Origin: Trichobilharzia szidati
Lineage: Eukaryota; Platyhelminthes; Trematoda; Strigeidida; Schistosomatidae
Length of the DNA stretch: 64,000 nucleotides
Direction: 5' to 3'
Assembly (NCBI GenBank): GCA_944472155.2
Contig: OX235272.1
Coordinates: 10,834,354-10,898,353, forward strand
The notes below the pieces were generated by a model. That model was given only the letters and a program-made list of their open reading frames with translations, was not told the origin of the DNA and did not search any database. Shown in pieces: positions 1 through 9,374 of the stretch (position 1 is the first letter of the stretch; each line of letters starts with the position of its first letter). Both the position numbers and the translations under genes were made by a program.

Positions 1-199
1 ACTCACTCGTGATACATAGCGCTATCCTCATCATCCTATAATAATCTAGAAAATACTGTCACTATTGAAACTTCAAGACTCAAGTCGGAAATCCTACGTC
101 CCATTATTATGTGAAATGAGATCAAATGTTTGCGCTTATAATTATAGACCAGTATCCAGCTATATAACCAATTATGTCATACACATAGAATGCTCCATA

Positions 200-1061
200 G
201 AATGTATAGGCTTTCGATAGGGGTTGTAAATTGGATAGGATTAATAGGCGAATAAAGACATTACGTAATCTGGTGAGGAGTTTGTTAAAACCGATTTTAA
301 TTTATTGACAAAAAGCATGAAAGACAAAACAGTGTAAACTGGACATTGAGTCAATTCCAAAGGCAACCGCTGTCTTCGTGAAATTGGAATTGAAACAGAG
401 GTAATCAGGATTCAGATGTACTCAGAAATCATTTTTTCTAAATCAGTCAGTAAGACGACGTTCTTTGCAGTGAAACTACGACTGACCTTCATTTGTGTAA
501 AAACATAAGCTCCCTTGTCTGGCCTCCTCCATGTATATCCATCCGTTCAAAGGTTTCTATGAAGTAAGGCACATCGGTCGTGGCCAGAGAATACCTTCCA
601 TACGAGTACAAGAGAACATCCTATCATTGCTTTTTCAAGGGAGAAAGGAAGTGTAAGGACCTCTATTCTGGAAAAATTGATCGACTACTGTCACTCTGCC
701 AAACCTGACAATGATTTGACATCAAGCTAACTTGCCGTGTCTTCCCCGTTGCAAACTTCTAAAAACACCGGAGGCCTTGGCTATTCATGGATTTAAGCTA
801 GACTTTTGTGTACAAAGGAAGCATGTACAATACCTATTTCTACCTTGGCAGTAGAATAGAAAGGAAGGATAAAACATTTATTTACTTCCCATTACCTACG
901 ATTGGATAGTTTCCCGTATTATTTCATTTTTATTTTGCATTAATATATTTTTTTAGTGTTAAAATCGGTCTCACCACACTTCTCACCGTGTTACATAATC
1001 CTTCCATTTGCCTAATAATCCTATTAATTTTACAATCCCTTTCCAAGACCTATACATTCTA
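200..1061. repeat. Old inverted-repeat pair (arms 200-300 and 959-1061)
   Basis: The left arm and the reverse complement of the right arm can be aligned by eye over about 100 bp, with shared blocks around AATGTATAGG, ATAGGATTA and ACCGATTTTAA, at roughly 75% identity. The 660-bp interior holds no recognisable coding region. The layout resembles the inverted flanks of the PLE fragments elsewhere in the window, but no GIY-YIG or RT signal is visible, so the family is undetermined. Confidence 0.35.
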
Positions 1062-1494
1062 CAAACTATTTCATACCCATTATAATTTGTTCTATCGCAC
1101 ACATTTGGTATATTATGGACATTAAGAGAGGTATCAAACAAAGATTCATATTTGTGTCACGGCTGAAATACTGTCTAGAGGCCCACACCAAAGCAGGAAG
1201 TTGTCTCGAGAGCCAACCCACCCCCGAGTCTTTGAATAATCCACAAAGCAGTGTGTAACCGCGTTCCTATGGTTGCTGGTAAGCAAAACAGATCCATACA
1301 CCCTTAGATCCATTTTGAATTCTGGAGTCCATGTACGCCATAAATTTGCTGAAATCAAGACTTTCCAGATCCCTCCCTAGGAAGATCAGCACGTCTGTCA
1401 GTCCCGTTATAACTGCTAGACGTTAGCGTTTGCTCTCTAACTTTTGTGAGGAACACCTTTATCGCTTGAATGCAATGAATACAACATACCTACA

Positions 1495-1975
1495 GGAGAT
1501 TGTGACTGACTAACTGCCTGTCAACATAAAATCTAGCATAGAAGTACAGCAGTTCAAGTTGCCACAGTTCATATAGCATACAAAAAGGACTCAGAAGTAC
1601 TATCGTAAACAAAAATTTGCTGGAGAAAAAATACCAACAAGGAAAAACACTAAAGTCTAGTGGATATGAGAGATAACAAAAGGTGAATGTATTCGCACCA
1701 CTGAGAGGGATTTTGTGGCACATGTGCAATAGTCTCCAGTCATTGGTTTTTAGCATCCTGAGAACCTTAACCAAACTCAGACCAACGGTCAAATACTTCG
1801 TAGACTGATGCCAAGTTTTGGTTTGATCATACCTAACTATTTACTAACCTAATCCTATATCAGCTAACATTGTTCTAGGTGGAAGGAGGTAGGTGGCTCA
1901 GCGTGCGCGTAACACGCGTCGGAACCATTTCAATCGATGTATTTTCACAACCTTAGCGATTGAATTACCTGGCAA
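1495..1975 (-). mobile_element. RTE (SR2-like) LINE 3' end, truncated
   Basis: On the minus strand this matches the 3' end and 3' UTR of the RTE copies at 2035-2835, 7735-8500 and 52690-54420. Shared landmarks are the block GTGGCAACTTGAACTGCTGTAC and a unit ending near GACAGGCAGTTAGTCAGTC. The upstream part (about 1850-1975) is the degraded C-terminal RT coding end (the RLRWLGHVLR region). No intact ORF remains. It lies in the same orientation as the next copy, with a gap of about 60 bp. Confidence 0.6.
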
Positions 1976-2034
1976 CAGAGGCGATGAACACGTTACCACA
2001 TGAGAGCTTTCCCAGAGGGAGAACAAAGTCTACT

Positions 2035-2835
2035 CACCGTTGTCTGTTTGTCTGTCTGGATTCATCATAGAACTTGGCACCGAAGTGCACCAGTTCGAGT
2101 TGCCACGTTTCGAATAGCACACAAAGGTGGACAAGAAGATGAGTGAAGAGAATCAATAGAGTTTTGACAAGTATAAGAGTGAAACAGAATGAGTAATGGT
2201 AGAAAGGAATATGAAGGTTAAAGAGATTGAATACATCTGCGCCATTGACAAAGATTTTGAGCCATGTCACCTATTGTCTCTCTCCAGCCATTGATTCTTA
2301 GAGTCCCGAGGGCCCCAACCCGGTAGTCTGCATCTCCCTACCTGACTCAGTTTAACTGTCAAGGATTTCATGGACTGATGCCATGTTTTTGTTTGGCCAC
2401 CACTTACTATTTTCCAACCTGCACCTATATCAGCTAGTATTGCCCGTCAGGAGAGACGATGGTGAGGCATGCGCAGCACGTGACCTAGCCATCTCAATCT
2501 ATGTAACTTTATAGCCTCGTCGATTGATTTTCCCTCTTTGCCCAACACTCTACGCCTAACGTCAACATTACTTACCTTATTATACCACCAAACGTGAGAA
2601 AGAGGTCGTAGACATCTATGATCAAAAAAAGTCAACCTTTTCATGTCTTCAACTCATATTGGCCATGTTTTAGAGCCATAGAGAAGGACTGGAGCGAACT
2701 GCTGAGCAGTACACACGTCCCTTGGTTGATCGACGGATGTCACGCCTACGCCAGAGACGGTGTAAGTTAGCGAAAGCAGCTCGAGCTTTTTGGATCCGTT
2801 GACCATACCACGTCGTTCATCAGTATAATCAGAAA
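2035..2835 (-). mobile_element. RTE (SR2-like) LINE C-terminal RT end plus 3' UTR
   Basis: A minus-strand reading frame (2447-2644) encodes a typical RTE C-terminal tail with KRLTFFDHRCLRPL followed by LHRLRWLGHVLRMP. Upstream, at 2660-2760, is the frame-broken equivalent of the VLLYGSKTW segment and the block CGTGTGTACTGCTCAGCAGT, which recurs in the copies at 7.7-8.5 kb and 53.7 kb. Downstream is the family 3' UTR (GTGGCAACTCGAACTGGTGCAC). It is 5'-truncated: the RT catalytic motifs are absent. This is a dead fragment. Confidence 0.75.
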
Positions 2836-3059
2836 CATTTTAATCACATTTCAGAATATGATTATTGTAAGTATTAGTACCTTTTGTTTAAATCTCCTAT
2901 AGGGTTACAGTTTCTTAAACCTATACATACATATGTACGGTTATACAGCTTGATAAATTCATTGAAAAGAGCCACTCTTTGCTAAATCACTCGTGTTCTT
3001 AAAAAAACATGGTTATCACAAAATATAATATATTTTTTGTGCGTTGAAGTTTCTCTAGA

Positions 3060-3165
3060 AGTTTGATGGCTTTAGTGGTGTAGGGTCGCTAGCCCCACGC
3101 CTAACCCTCCCCCTCTTTACCTGGGTTTGGGACTGGCTAGAAAACTAGCAAGCTAGTAAACAGCT
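3060..3165 (-). repeat. SINE body fragment
   Basis: The reverse complement matches the body of the intact SINE at 5930-6176: a GCCAG...GGTAAAGAG block followed by GGGGCTAGCGACCC, corresponding to GGCTAGCAACCCC there. The tRNA-like head and the tail are missing. It sits just upstream of an RTE 3' end. Confidence 0.45.
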
Positions 3166-3224
3166 GCTTTCGCTCCACACTAAAGACCAAATAGCCAGAA
3201 AGAATTAGTAACCAGAAACTCTGG

Positions 3225-3612
3225 CTGGCAACAAACCAACCAATAGCCGATCACTCAACAAATATATAGGAGAAAATGGAGATGGGTTTATTGGGTATAC
3301 GTTGGGGAAACCGTTGAATGACATCGCGCGCCAGGCATAAACCTCGAGTGGAATCCAAATGGGAAGCGACGAGTGGGTCATCCTAGGGTGGCATGGAGGA
3401 GATCGTGCAAAGAGGAAGTGAGAGATTATGCGCAATCGTGGACCCAACTGAAGAGGACAGCAAAAAATACAACAAAGTGGAGATGTGTTGCTGGAGCGAG
3501 CCCTATGTTCCACTCGGAACCCAAGGGAATAATGATCACCAAAAAAAGAAGCAACAACCACAACAAGAAGGACAGAAAGAAAACAGCCATTACAAAAATA
3601 ATAAGTTTTTAT
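3225..3612 (+). mobile_element. RTE LINE 3' end (second RTE subfamily) with A-rich tail
   Basis: The plus strand encodes the terminal residues of an RTE polyprotein (around GHPRVAWRRSCKEEVRDYAQ, then SWTQLKRTAKN) and ends in CCTATGTTCCACTCGGAACC...GGGAATAATGA and an A-rich tract. The coding part carries frame changes. The tail is the same as the tail of the SINEs in this window, which matters for their mobilisation. The insertion abuts the poly(A) signals of the convergent HSPBAP1-like gene. Confidence 0.65.
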
Positions 3613-3628
3613 TGACTTTTTTTTTATT
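3608..3628 (-). terminator. Poly(A) signals of the HSPBAP1-like gene
   Basis: On the minus strand, AATAAA occurs at 3623-3628 and again at 3608-3613, that is 4 and 19 bases past the TGA. The 3' UTR must therefore be very short. The convergent RTE 3' end stops at about the same place. Confidence 0.5.
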
Positions 3629-3631
3629 CAT

Positions 3632-4876
3632 TCATTCGATAACATCATTTTCTAAGTGTTTAGCTACTAAGTCAATAACATCTGGTTTCATAAATGCATT
3701 AAGAATCTGTTCAACAGAAAGTCGATTTATTGTCGTGTTGTTGGAGGGTGGGAAGTCCTCTGCTTCCGCTTCTTTCATTTCCTTCGAATATGGAAATAAA
3801 TTATCCAACTTTTCTGATGTTAAAGGCTTCCAATCGATAGCTGGACAAATTTTCGACCGTTTTACGCCTCTTTCCTCTTCTTCCTTTCCATTACATAATT
3901 TTGAAGAATTTTCAGCACAAAAAATTAATTGTAAATGATCGAGTAATTCTTTAAACCATGATTCTGTTTCAAAAGCTTTTAATTCAGTGGGGTGTAGGAC
4001 ATCTTTAGAGACAACAGACCTATTACAACAATTGGATAGTAAAGAAAAACCAACTAGCTGAGTAAGTCCTTCTTTAAAACGTATTCTATTATCTAACGAA
4101 GGTTGATCAATCCATAAATTCACTGAACATGTGTAATTCGAGGAGCAGGAGGAGGAGGTGGTCGTGGTCGTGGTGGATTCAACAAAATGCCACCAATGCC
4201 TTGGAACATAAAGTATATCTCCTGGATGCAGTGTTACACAATAAGGTGTTGTTTTCGTTAAAAGAGGATATTTTTTAAAGTTTGGCAGTGGGAAATTCAC
4301 TTTACTAAATACAGTTGATTCTTCTAGCGGGATTCGACTTTCATACATATACGGATTATCTGATGGAGGGAATAATAGCCAACGTTTTGTACCGTGGATT
4401 TGTACAACTAAATTAACACCGTATGTATCACGATGACAGATAGTATGCGCTTTACAAGATCCAAGCCAAAATGTCGGTTTGATCATATGATCTGGTAAAA
4501 ATGGAAATAATTCCTGAAAGGATAAATCATTGATTAATGCTTGAAATTCATCCGACTGGGACATATATATGTAATCTGCATAAGCCCACCATAATTCTTT
4601 AGGATATTTCTCAAAGGGATTATTCACATCCTTTACATCATTTATCCAATTATTAAATTCATTAATGGTAGCATAAACTACAGGACAGTATGGTTCCCAT
4701 TGAATATGATCAGAGTGTTTTTTACCAAGACGAAATTTCAATGTGTTATTGATTTTCTCTGAAAGATAATATAAATTCCATGCTTGACATGCTTTCCAAT
4801 TAGACGCGATACCGTTAGCTATGTATGGATGTTCAGGATTAGGAAACTGGGAAAGTAGGCTATTAGCAATATCAAC
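3632..4876 (-). CDS. HSPBAP1: HSPBAP1-like JmjC-domain protein, last coding exon
   Basis: The exon encodes 414 residues, running from an AG acceptor (plus 4877-4878) to TGA (3632-3634). An in-frame TAG directly before the acceptor shows that the N-terminus lies in an exon not found here. The product resembles vertebrate HSPBAP1, a cupin-type Fe(II)/2-oxoglutarate oxygenase-like protein. Visible signatures are WWAYADY, a first metal motif CHRDTYG (His148, Asp150 in the exon product), GTKRWLLFPP with a candidate 2OG-binding Lys164, the EES.VFSK.N block, the LHPGDILYVPRHWWHFVES cupin strand with the distal His230, and a VNLWID strand. The metal triad His-Asp-His is complete, so catalytic competence is plausible. 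The C-terminus (VEQILNAFM.P) matches the family's end. An unusual Thr/Ser run follows the last His. The substrate is unknown for the family. Confidence 0.85.
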   Translation of the reverse strand, partial: VDIANSLLSQFPNPEHPYIANGIASNWKACQAWNLYYLSEKINNTLKFRLGKKHSDHIQWEPYCPVVYATINEFNNWINDVKDVNNPFEKYPKELWWAYADYIYMSQSDEFQALINDLSFQELFPFLPDHMIKPTFWLGSCKAHTICHRDTYGVNLVVQIHGTKRWLLFPPSDNPYMYESRIPLEESTVFSKVNFPLPNFKKYPLLTKTTPYCVTLHPGDILYVPRHWWHFVESTTTTTTSSSCSSNYTCSVNLWIDQPSLDNRIRFKEGLTQLVGFSLLSNCCNRSVVSKDVLHPTELKAFETESWFKELLDHLQLIFCAENSSKLCNGKEEEERGVKRSKICPAIDWKPLTSEKLDNLFPYSKEMKEAEAEDFPPSNNTTINRLSVEQILNAFMKPDVIDLVAKHLENDVIE

Positions 4877-5146
4877 CTATAGTTATATATTGAGAAAATG
4901 TAGAAATATTTAGATGATAAGATAATAGTTTGATTTCGAATAGTCAAATGTAACACATCTTACAAGTTTCTAAGTGAAGAGAAGTTATAGTCAGTAGTAG
5001 ATATTATAAATTATTTAAAATAATCCCAGAGTGTTTAAGAAATAAAAAAAATAATAAAAACAAGATCTGCTTTCTGAACGTCTCGCAGTGTAAGCCGCCA
5101 CAGCTTCTTCTTCAGTAGCAGCAGCAAAATTATTCGGATTTTATTA

Positions 5147-5161
5147 AGTATCAAAATGTAT
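5147..5161. repeat. Left TSD of the inverted HHR insertion
   Basis: AGTATCAAAATGTAT is repeated without mismatch at 5818-5832. Removing 5162-5817 plus one TSD copy would restore a single AT-rich target. The 15-bp length suits target-primed reverse transcription. Confidence 0.85.
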
Positions 5162-5524
5162 TTTTGATTGCACACTAGTCAGTAACTAGTGTAATGTGTC
5201 TAGTTCTATCTTCGGTGCAGACTGAATTCTATCAGTCATGTTTGCAATGTGGCCACCATGCCAGGTGGCTCACCATTACGGTGCACTGTGAATTGTTGGT
5301 ATTAGATGGTTGGAGGCAATCAGCAGGAAGCCTTGGACCTAGGTTTCGTGCTAGTTGGCACTCATCAGCAAGGCGTATCTGCAACCTTGAAGGAACTCAT
5401 GTCCCTTCTAAGATTCTAGCTCACGTCGCCCAGCGAGTGCTGCAGTCAGAGACGTTACCACTGAGCTATTCAGGCTCGCGACTGACCTCCTGTAGGACTG
5501 TATTGGATATTTTTGATTGCACAC
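5162..5524 (-). mobile_element. tRNA-like/hammerhead retroelement unit (Sm-alpha/retrozyme-like), complete unit
   Basis: This is one 349-bp unit plus a short terminal direct repeat: ATTTTTGATTGCACAC occurs at 5160-5175 and 5509-5524. Reading the minus strand gives, in order, a tRNA-like head with A box TAGCTCAGTGGTAAC (5454-5468), a degraded B box, a hammerhead ribozyme (5330-5374), and a tail with GACTGATAGAATTCAGTCTG. The same unit recurs at 5525-5817 and 59020-59425. It encodes no protein and must use another element's reverse transcriptase. It lies between the HSPBAP1-like last exon and its missing first exon, so it is probably intronic. Confidence 0.8.
5330..5374 (-). ncRNA. Type I hammerhead ribozyme, complete core
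   Basis: Minus strand, 5'-3': stem I strand GCCTTG, core CTGATGA, stem II GTGC / loop CAACTA / GCAC, core GAAA, minimal stem III ACC-TA-GGT, cleavage nucleotide C, then stem I strand CAAGGC. Every conserved core base is present and stems I and II pair perfectly. The predicted cut lies between plus positions 5336 and 5335. The very short stem III is the type known to cleave better as a dimer in retrozyme and PLE hammerheads. The activity is inferred from the sequence. Confidence 0.9.
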
Positions 5525-5636
5525 ATGACTGATAGAATTCAGTCTGCACCAAAGATAGGACTAGACACATTACACTAGTTACTGACTAGTGTGCAATCAA
5601 AAATATCCAATACAGTCCTACAGGAGGTCAGTCGCG

Positions 5637-5706
5637 AGCCTGAATAGCTCAGTGGTAACGTCTCTGACTGCAGCACTGGGTGACGCGGGTTCGAATCTCA
5701 GAAGGG
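5637..5706 (+). promoter_or_regulatory. tRNA-like internal pol III promoter of the HHR element
   Basis: The A box (TAGCTCAGTGGTAACG, 5645-5660) and B box (GGTTCGAATCT, 5688-5698) are well preserved and spaced as in a tRNA gene. The acceptor and anticodon stems do not fold as a functional tRNA, so this is a tRNA-derived promoter and not a tRNA gene. Confidence 0.7.
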
Positions 5707-5734
5707 ACATGAGTTCCTTCAAGGTTGCAGATAC

Positions 5735-5779
5735 GCCCTGCTGATGAGTGCCAACGAGCACGAAACCTAGGTCCAAGGC
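5735..5779 (+). ncRNA. Type I hammerhead ribozyme
   Basis: Stem I GCCCTG/CAAGGC has one A-C mismatch. The core CTGATGA (5741-5747), stem II GTGC-CAACGA-GCAC, GAAA (5762-5765) and stem III ACC-TA-GGT are intact. Cleavage is predicted after C5773. It is almost the same as the minus-strand copy, differing in the stem I mismatch and one base of loop II. It is likely functional, perhaps slower. Confidence 0.85.
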
Positions 5780-5817
5780 TTCCTGCCGATTGCCTCCAAC
5801 CATCTAATACCAACAAT

Positions 5818-5832
5818 AGTATCAAAATGTAT
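5818..5832. repeat. Right TSD of the inverted HHR insertion
   Basis: Perfect copy of the 15-bp sequence at 5147-5161. It shows that the two inverted HHR units entered as a single 656-bp insertion. Confidence 0.85.
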
Positions 5833-5929
5833 ATAGTCAAAAATTACATAAATTGAAGTCAGCTCTTTTTGTACCAATAGGAAAATGTGTAAACAGTTAT
5901 CATATTTCTGTAATGACTAATGTCAAATT

Positions 5930-6176
5930 AGTGCGTCAGTGGTACAGGGGTAGAATGCTCGCCGACCACGCCTCATGTGGTCCGAGGTTCGATCCCCGGC
6001 CACAGACGCACCCCTTTACCTTGCTAAGCCAGTAATAAGACTGGTAAAGAGAGAAGGTTGTGGGGGCATTAGGCTAGCAACCCCATCCCATAAAAATAAA
6101 CACCACTACTACCGAAACTTCAAGCCTCTAGCTTGAAGCCGTCTTATGTTCCACTTGGAATGTGATGGAATAAAAA
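5930..6176 (+). mobile_element. Intact tRNA-derived SINE with RTE-type tail
   Basis: Perfect 11-bp TSDs (AATGTCAAATT) lie at 5919-5929 and 6177-6187. The head is tRNA-Gly-like: A box CAGTGGTACAGGGG, an anticodon-like CTCGCC region, and B box GGTTCGATCC (near 5988-5997). The T-arm and acceptor stem contain mismatches, so it is a SINE and not a tRNA gene. The body includes GGCTAGCAACCCC, and the tail TATGTTCCACTTGGAA...GGAATAA followed by A7 matches the RTE 3' end at 3225-3612. Confidence 0.8.
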
Positions 6177-6209
6177 AATGTCAAATTGTTATATGTGCGT
6201 ATTTGTCTG

Positions 6210-6234
6210 TATAGGTGTGTGTGTGTGTGTGCGT
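6210..6234. repeat. (TG)n microsatellite
   Basis: A short run of GTGTGTGTGTGTGTG follows the SINE. It is simple sequence with no other signal. Confidence 0.7.
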
Positions 6235-6294
6235 CTTGTTTGTTATGTGGCAAAGAAAAACGTCATAATATAGGATTGAATTTACTTTTCTCCC

Positions 6295-6705
6295 TCATCT
6301 CTTTTGCTTCATCAGAGTTCGCCATATAGGTGATAAGTCTATCCCTTTTCGCCTATTTACTGCATTTGATCTGGTTAAAATATTCAAGGCTTCAGAGGTC
6401 AGCCTTTCTTTATGTGTTGAATGAAAACCTCTTCCTAGAATTTCGACATTGTCGAAATTAATCTTATGTCTGCTGTCTATCGCATGCATTGCTATTGCCG
6501 ATCTTTTTTCTAGACTTTTTAATTCTACTTCATATCTAGGTGGACGTTTTGCACATAGTCTACATTCATTCACTCTGACCTTCACCTGTCTATTGCTCTC
6601 CCCTATATAGCAAGCTTCAAATTCTGAACATTTTATCCTACAGGCACAATTGTTTTGTGACATTTTGGGAACCATATCTTTGATATCCACTAAAGCTTTC
6701 CCTAG
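6295..6705 (-). pseudogene. PLE fragment: GIY-YIG endonuclease end
   Basis: A 131-codon minus-strand frame encodes the C-terminal GIY-YIG region of a Penelope-like element: a CACRIKC start, then the ACYIGESNRQVKVRVNEC block (the YIG core and the following Arg), and AIAMHAIDSRHKINFDN further on. The RT domain is missing, so it is a 5'-truncated remnant. It points away from a second PLE fragment starting at 6715, giving a head-to-head pair of different subfamilies. Confidence 0.7.
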
Positions 6706-6714
6706 AGAATTAGA

Positions 6715-7330
6715 CGGCGAAAGGAAAGCACAAAGAAAATCGCCCTACCATATATATCTCAGAAATCACTGCAAGACTCTTCAAACCTTTAGGAATTGAC
6801 ATAGCACACAAACCAACAAAATCACTTCACTCAGTTCTATATCAACTAAAAGATTCAACAACGAAAGAAGATAAAATCAACATCATCTACAAAATAAATT
6901 GTAAAAACTGAGAAAAACACTACATTGGCCAAAGTGACTCCCCCTTCGTCTTCGTATCCATGAACATAAACCAGCTGTCAAAATGCATGACATCTACTCC
7001 CTCATATCGCTTAACTGCATACAGACAACCACGGACATCAATTCGACTGGGACAATCAAGGTTCAAATATTAAACTGAGGAAACACCAAGAATACCAGAG
7101 AAGTTTTAGAAGTCTGGTATTCCAGTGAATCATCAATCAATAGACACATCGACATAGACAAAATTTACCAATTGGTAACAAGGAAATCCCACACACGAAG
7201 AGTCAAAGTTCAAGTCAAGGGAACAATCAGTTCCAATACAAATAGCCTAAAGGGTGTGAAAACACAAAAACAACCAATCACGTTCAAGGTTACCAGGAGA
7301 GATAACTAGTAAACTCGTGGAAAAATCTAA
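6715..7330 (+). pseudogene. PLE fragment, end of RT domain and GIY-YIG domain, frame-broken
   Basis: The plus strand reads LPYISEITARLFKPLGID, then SLHSVLYQLKD, INIIYKINCKN, a stop, and EKHYIGQSDSP, a pattern typical of the join between RT and GIY-YIG in PLEs. Later residues (HIDIDKIYQ) are also recognisable. Several stops and frameshifts make it dead. It extends further upstream in the protein than the minus-strand fragment beside it. Confidence 0.65.
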
Positions 7331-7734
7331 AAGCTCACTTCAACGAATTGAAGTATGCGCTGAAGATGTTGCCTAGTCAGTAGGGAAATGAAAGCTTCGC
7401 AAAATTAACTATCCAGCTCAGAGAACACAACCACATCAAAATCATCCACCTGAGCTAAAAATCTTTTCCATCATATCTAAATAAATGCATAAAATAGTAA
7501 AACACAATAAAACCGCAAAAAAACAGAATTGGATGGATTAATAATGTATGTAACAATAGCAGTGGGAATAAATTGCTGTTTATCTGTGCATTATTAAAGT
7601 AGACTTCTAAGAATTCTTCCGACATTCTCCTCTCTTCACACAACATCCGTGCTAAATATGTGGCATAGTTGAATTTTTATATCTAACCCTATAAGAGCAA
7701 TAATTCTTATGAAATTTCTCCTGATTTTACTCAA

Positions 7735-8500
7735 AGATTGACTGATTGATTTCAACGTAGAACTTTGCATAGGTGTTCAGCAGTTCGAGTTGCTACACTG
7801 CCTCCTTGTAGCACACAAAGCAAGAGAATAGAGTAACGAGAGATGCAACCAAAGAGAGATAATAAATGGAAGTGTGAGTGAGGGAAAAGGAATAGTGATA
7901 TGGAAGAATAGTAGGCTTTTATGGGATATGACAAATCACGACAAGTAAATGTATCTGCGTCAGCCATTGACAACAAGGATTTTGAGCCATACCACCGATT
8001 GTCTCCAGCCTTCATTGGTTCATACCGTCCCGAAGACCCTAACCATTTAGGAAATCTACACAAGCCTCCACACATGGCTGGCTTTAACTAACTGTTATGG
8101 ATTTCACTGATTGATGAAGCCATGATTTAGTTTAACCACCACGAGCTATCTCTTTTCCAACGTGATCCTATGTCAGTTCACATTTCCCGTTGAGGAGGGC
8201 GATAGCTAGGCAAACGTAACACATTTCCTAACCACCTCAATTGGTGTAACTTCATATTTTCGTCGATTGATGTCCACTCCTTACCTAGTACTCGACCGAA
8301 GCCTAACTTCAATATTCCTAACCTTATTATTCCACTTAACACGGGAGATAGACCACGGGCACCTATGATGAACGACAGCTAGCCTTTTCATGTCTTCCAC
8401 TTTCAATGGTCGTGTCTCACAGCCAGCCATCAACGAAGACAGAGCCAACTGCTGAGCAGTACACACACCCATTGGTCCACAGCCGGATATCACATCTACT
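7735..8500 (-). mobile_element. RTE (SR2-like) LINE 3' end
   Basis: Minus strand: a degraded EDMKRLAVVHHRCP segment (the family's MKRLTVFDHRCLR) and a KWNNKVRNIEVRL segment, followed by the 3' UTR ending near GTAGCAACTCGAACTGCTGAAC. The block GTGTGTACTGCTCAGCAGTTGG matches the other copies. It is strongly mutated and truncated. Confidence 0.65.
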
Positions 8501-8934
8501 AAGCCAGTGATGGGGTAATTTGGCTTAAAAATACCAAACGAGATTTCTGTATCCATGCTGAGATTTTATAAGTGATTAACCCGCCACAATACCTTTAACA
8601 TTGCATAGAGTTTACTGAAATTTCGGGAGTAACTTGAAAGTGGAAACGTGAACATAAAAGACAAACTTTTTCAATATATTTACACATATATATATAACCG
8701 GCTACTGGATAAGACTGATAACAGTGATCCACTCAGTGACTTAACACATTATCAGCAGATTTCGTACTATCTATCTCTTTTATTTCCCTACTTTTAAAAC
8801 AAGAAGTATTTTTAGAGACTGATCAACTATGGTGTTTCTCGTCTCGTTGTTATACTCTCGTGACTTCATTCCTTTTTTATATTAAATTTATTACGACTCA
8901 TGTAGTGCTGGTTTTCAGTAGAAGTCTGAAAAGA

Positions 8935-9240
8935 CACAAACTTTTTTTCAAAAACACAGCCAACAGAGTTGATTCTGCCTACTAAGGAAATCAAAAAAGC
9001 TTAAGTGGGTTAGTGACCAAGCCAGACTAGTTCGAAACACCGAATGCCACGCCATAGAGTGAAACGCAAGTGTGAAGCGACGTGTCTGGAGACAGAATAT
9101 GACATGATGGAGACTATAACGGGAAGAAATGAAAACTTTTGGGTAGACGTGGAGTGATAGTGAGGAATGACGTGTAGTGGACATATTCCACCAAAGCCCT
9201 ATGTCCCACACAGAAAGCAAGGAGTGTACGACAGTGATAA
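8935..9240 (+). repeat. Possible RTE 3' end remnant
   Basis: The stretch carries purine-rich blocks and ends in AAGCCCTATGTCCCACACAG, which resembles the RTE/SINE tail CCTATGTTCCACTCGGAAC, followed by TAATAATAATA. No protein motif is visible. It could instead be a SINE tail. Weakly supported. Confidence 0.3.
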
Positions 9241-9374
9241 TAATAATATTGCAAAATCTTGATATTTAGATTTTAATGAGTAGAGAAACTGTAATCGATT
9301 CTATATCCTGTCTTTCATTACTGAAGTAAGAAGAATAAAACTAGTTCACTCTAGACGAATATAAAAATTAAAGT

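Larger units (their letters stand above)
5525..5817 (+). mobile_element. tRNA-like/hammerhead retroelement, circularly permuted inverted copy
   Basis: The plus strand begins in the unit's tail (GACTGATAGAATTCAGTCTG), crosses the unit junction (TAGTGTGCAATCAAAAAT, about 5590-5607), continues through the head, A box (5645-5660), B box GGTTCGAATCT (5688-5698) and hammerhead, and stops within the unit after CCATCTAATACCAACAA. The order tail-junction-head means the template was a multimer or a circle. It is inverted relative to 5162-5524 and shares the outer TSD with it. Confidence 0.8.

Noticed and set aside
3393..3938. 181-codon plus frame
   Set aside because: It joins an RTE tail to the antisense of the HSPBAP1-like exon; chance frame.
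5930..6010. Genuine tRNA-Gly gene
   Set aside because: The boxes look good, but the acceptor stem has a mismatch, the T-stem does not pair, and the sequence continues into a SINE body with tail and TSD.
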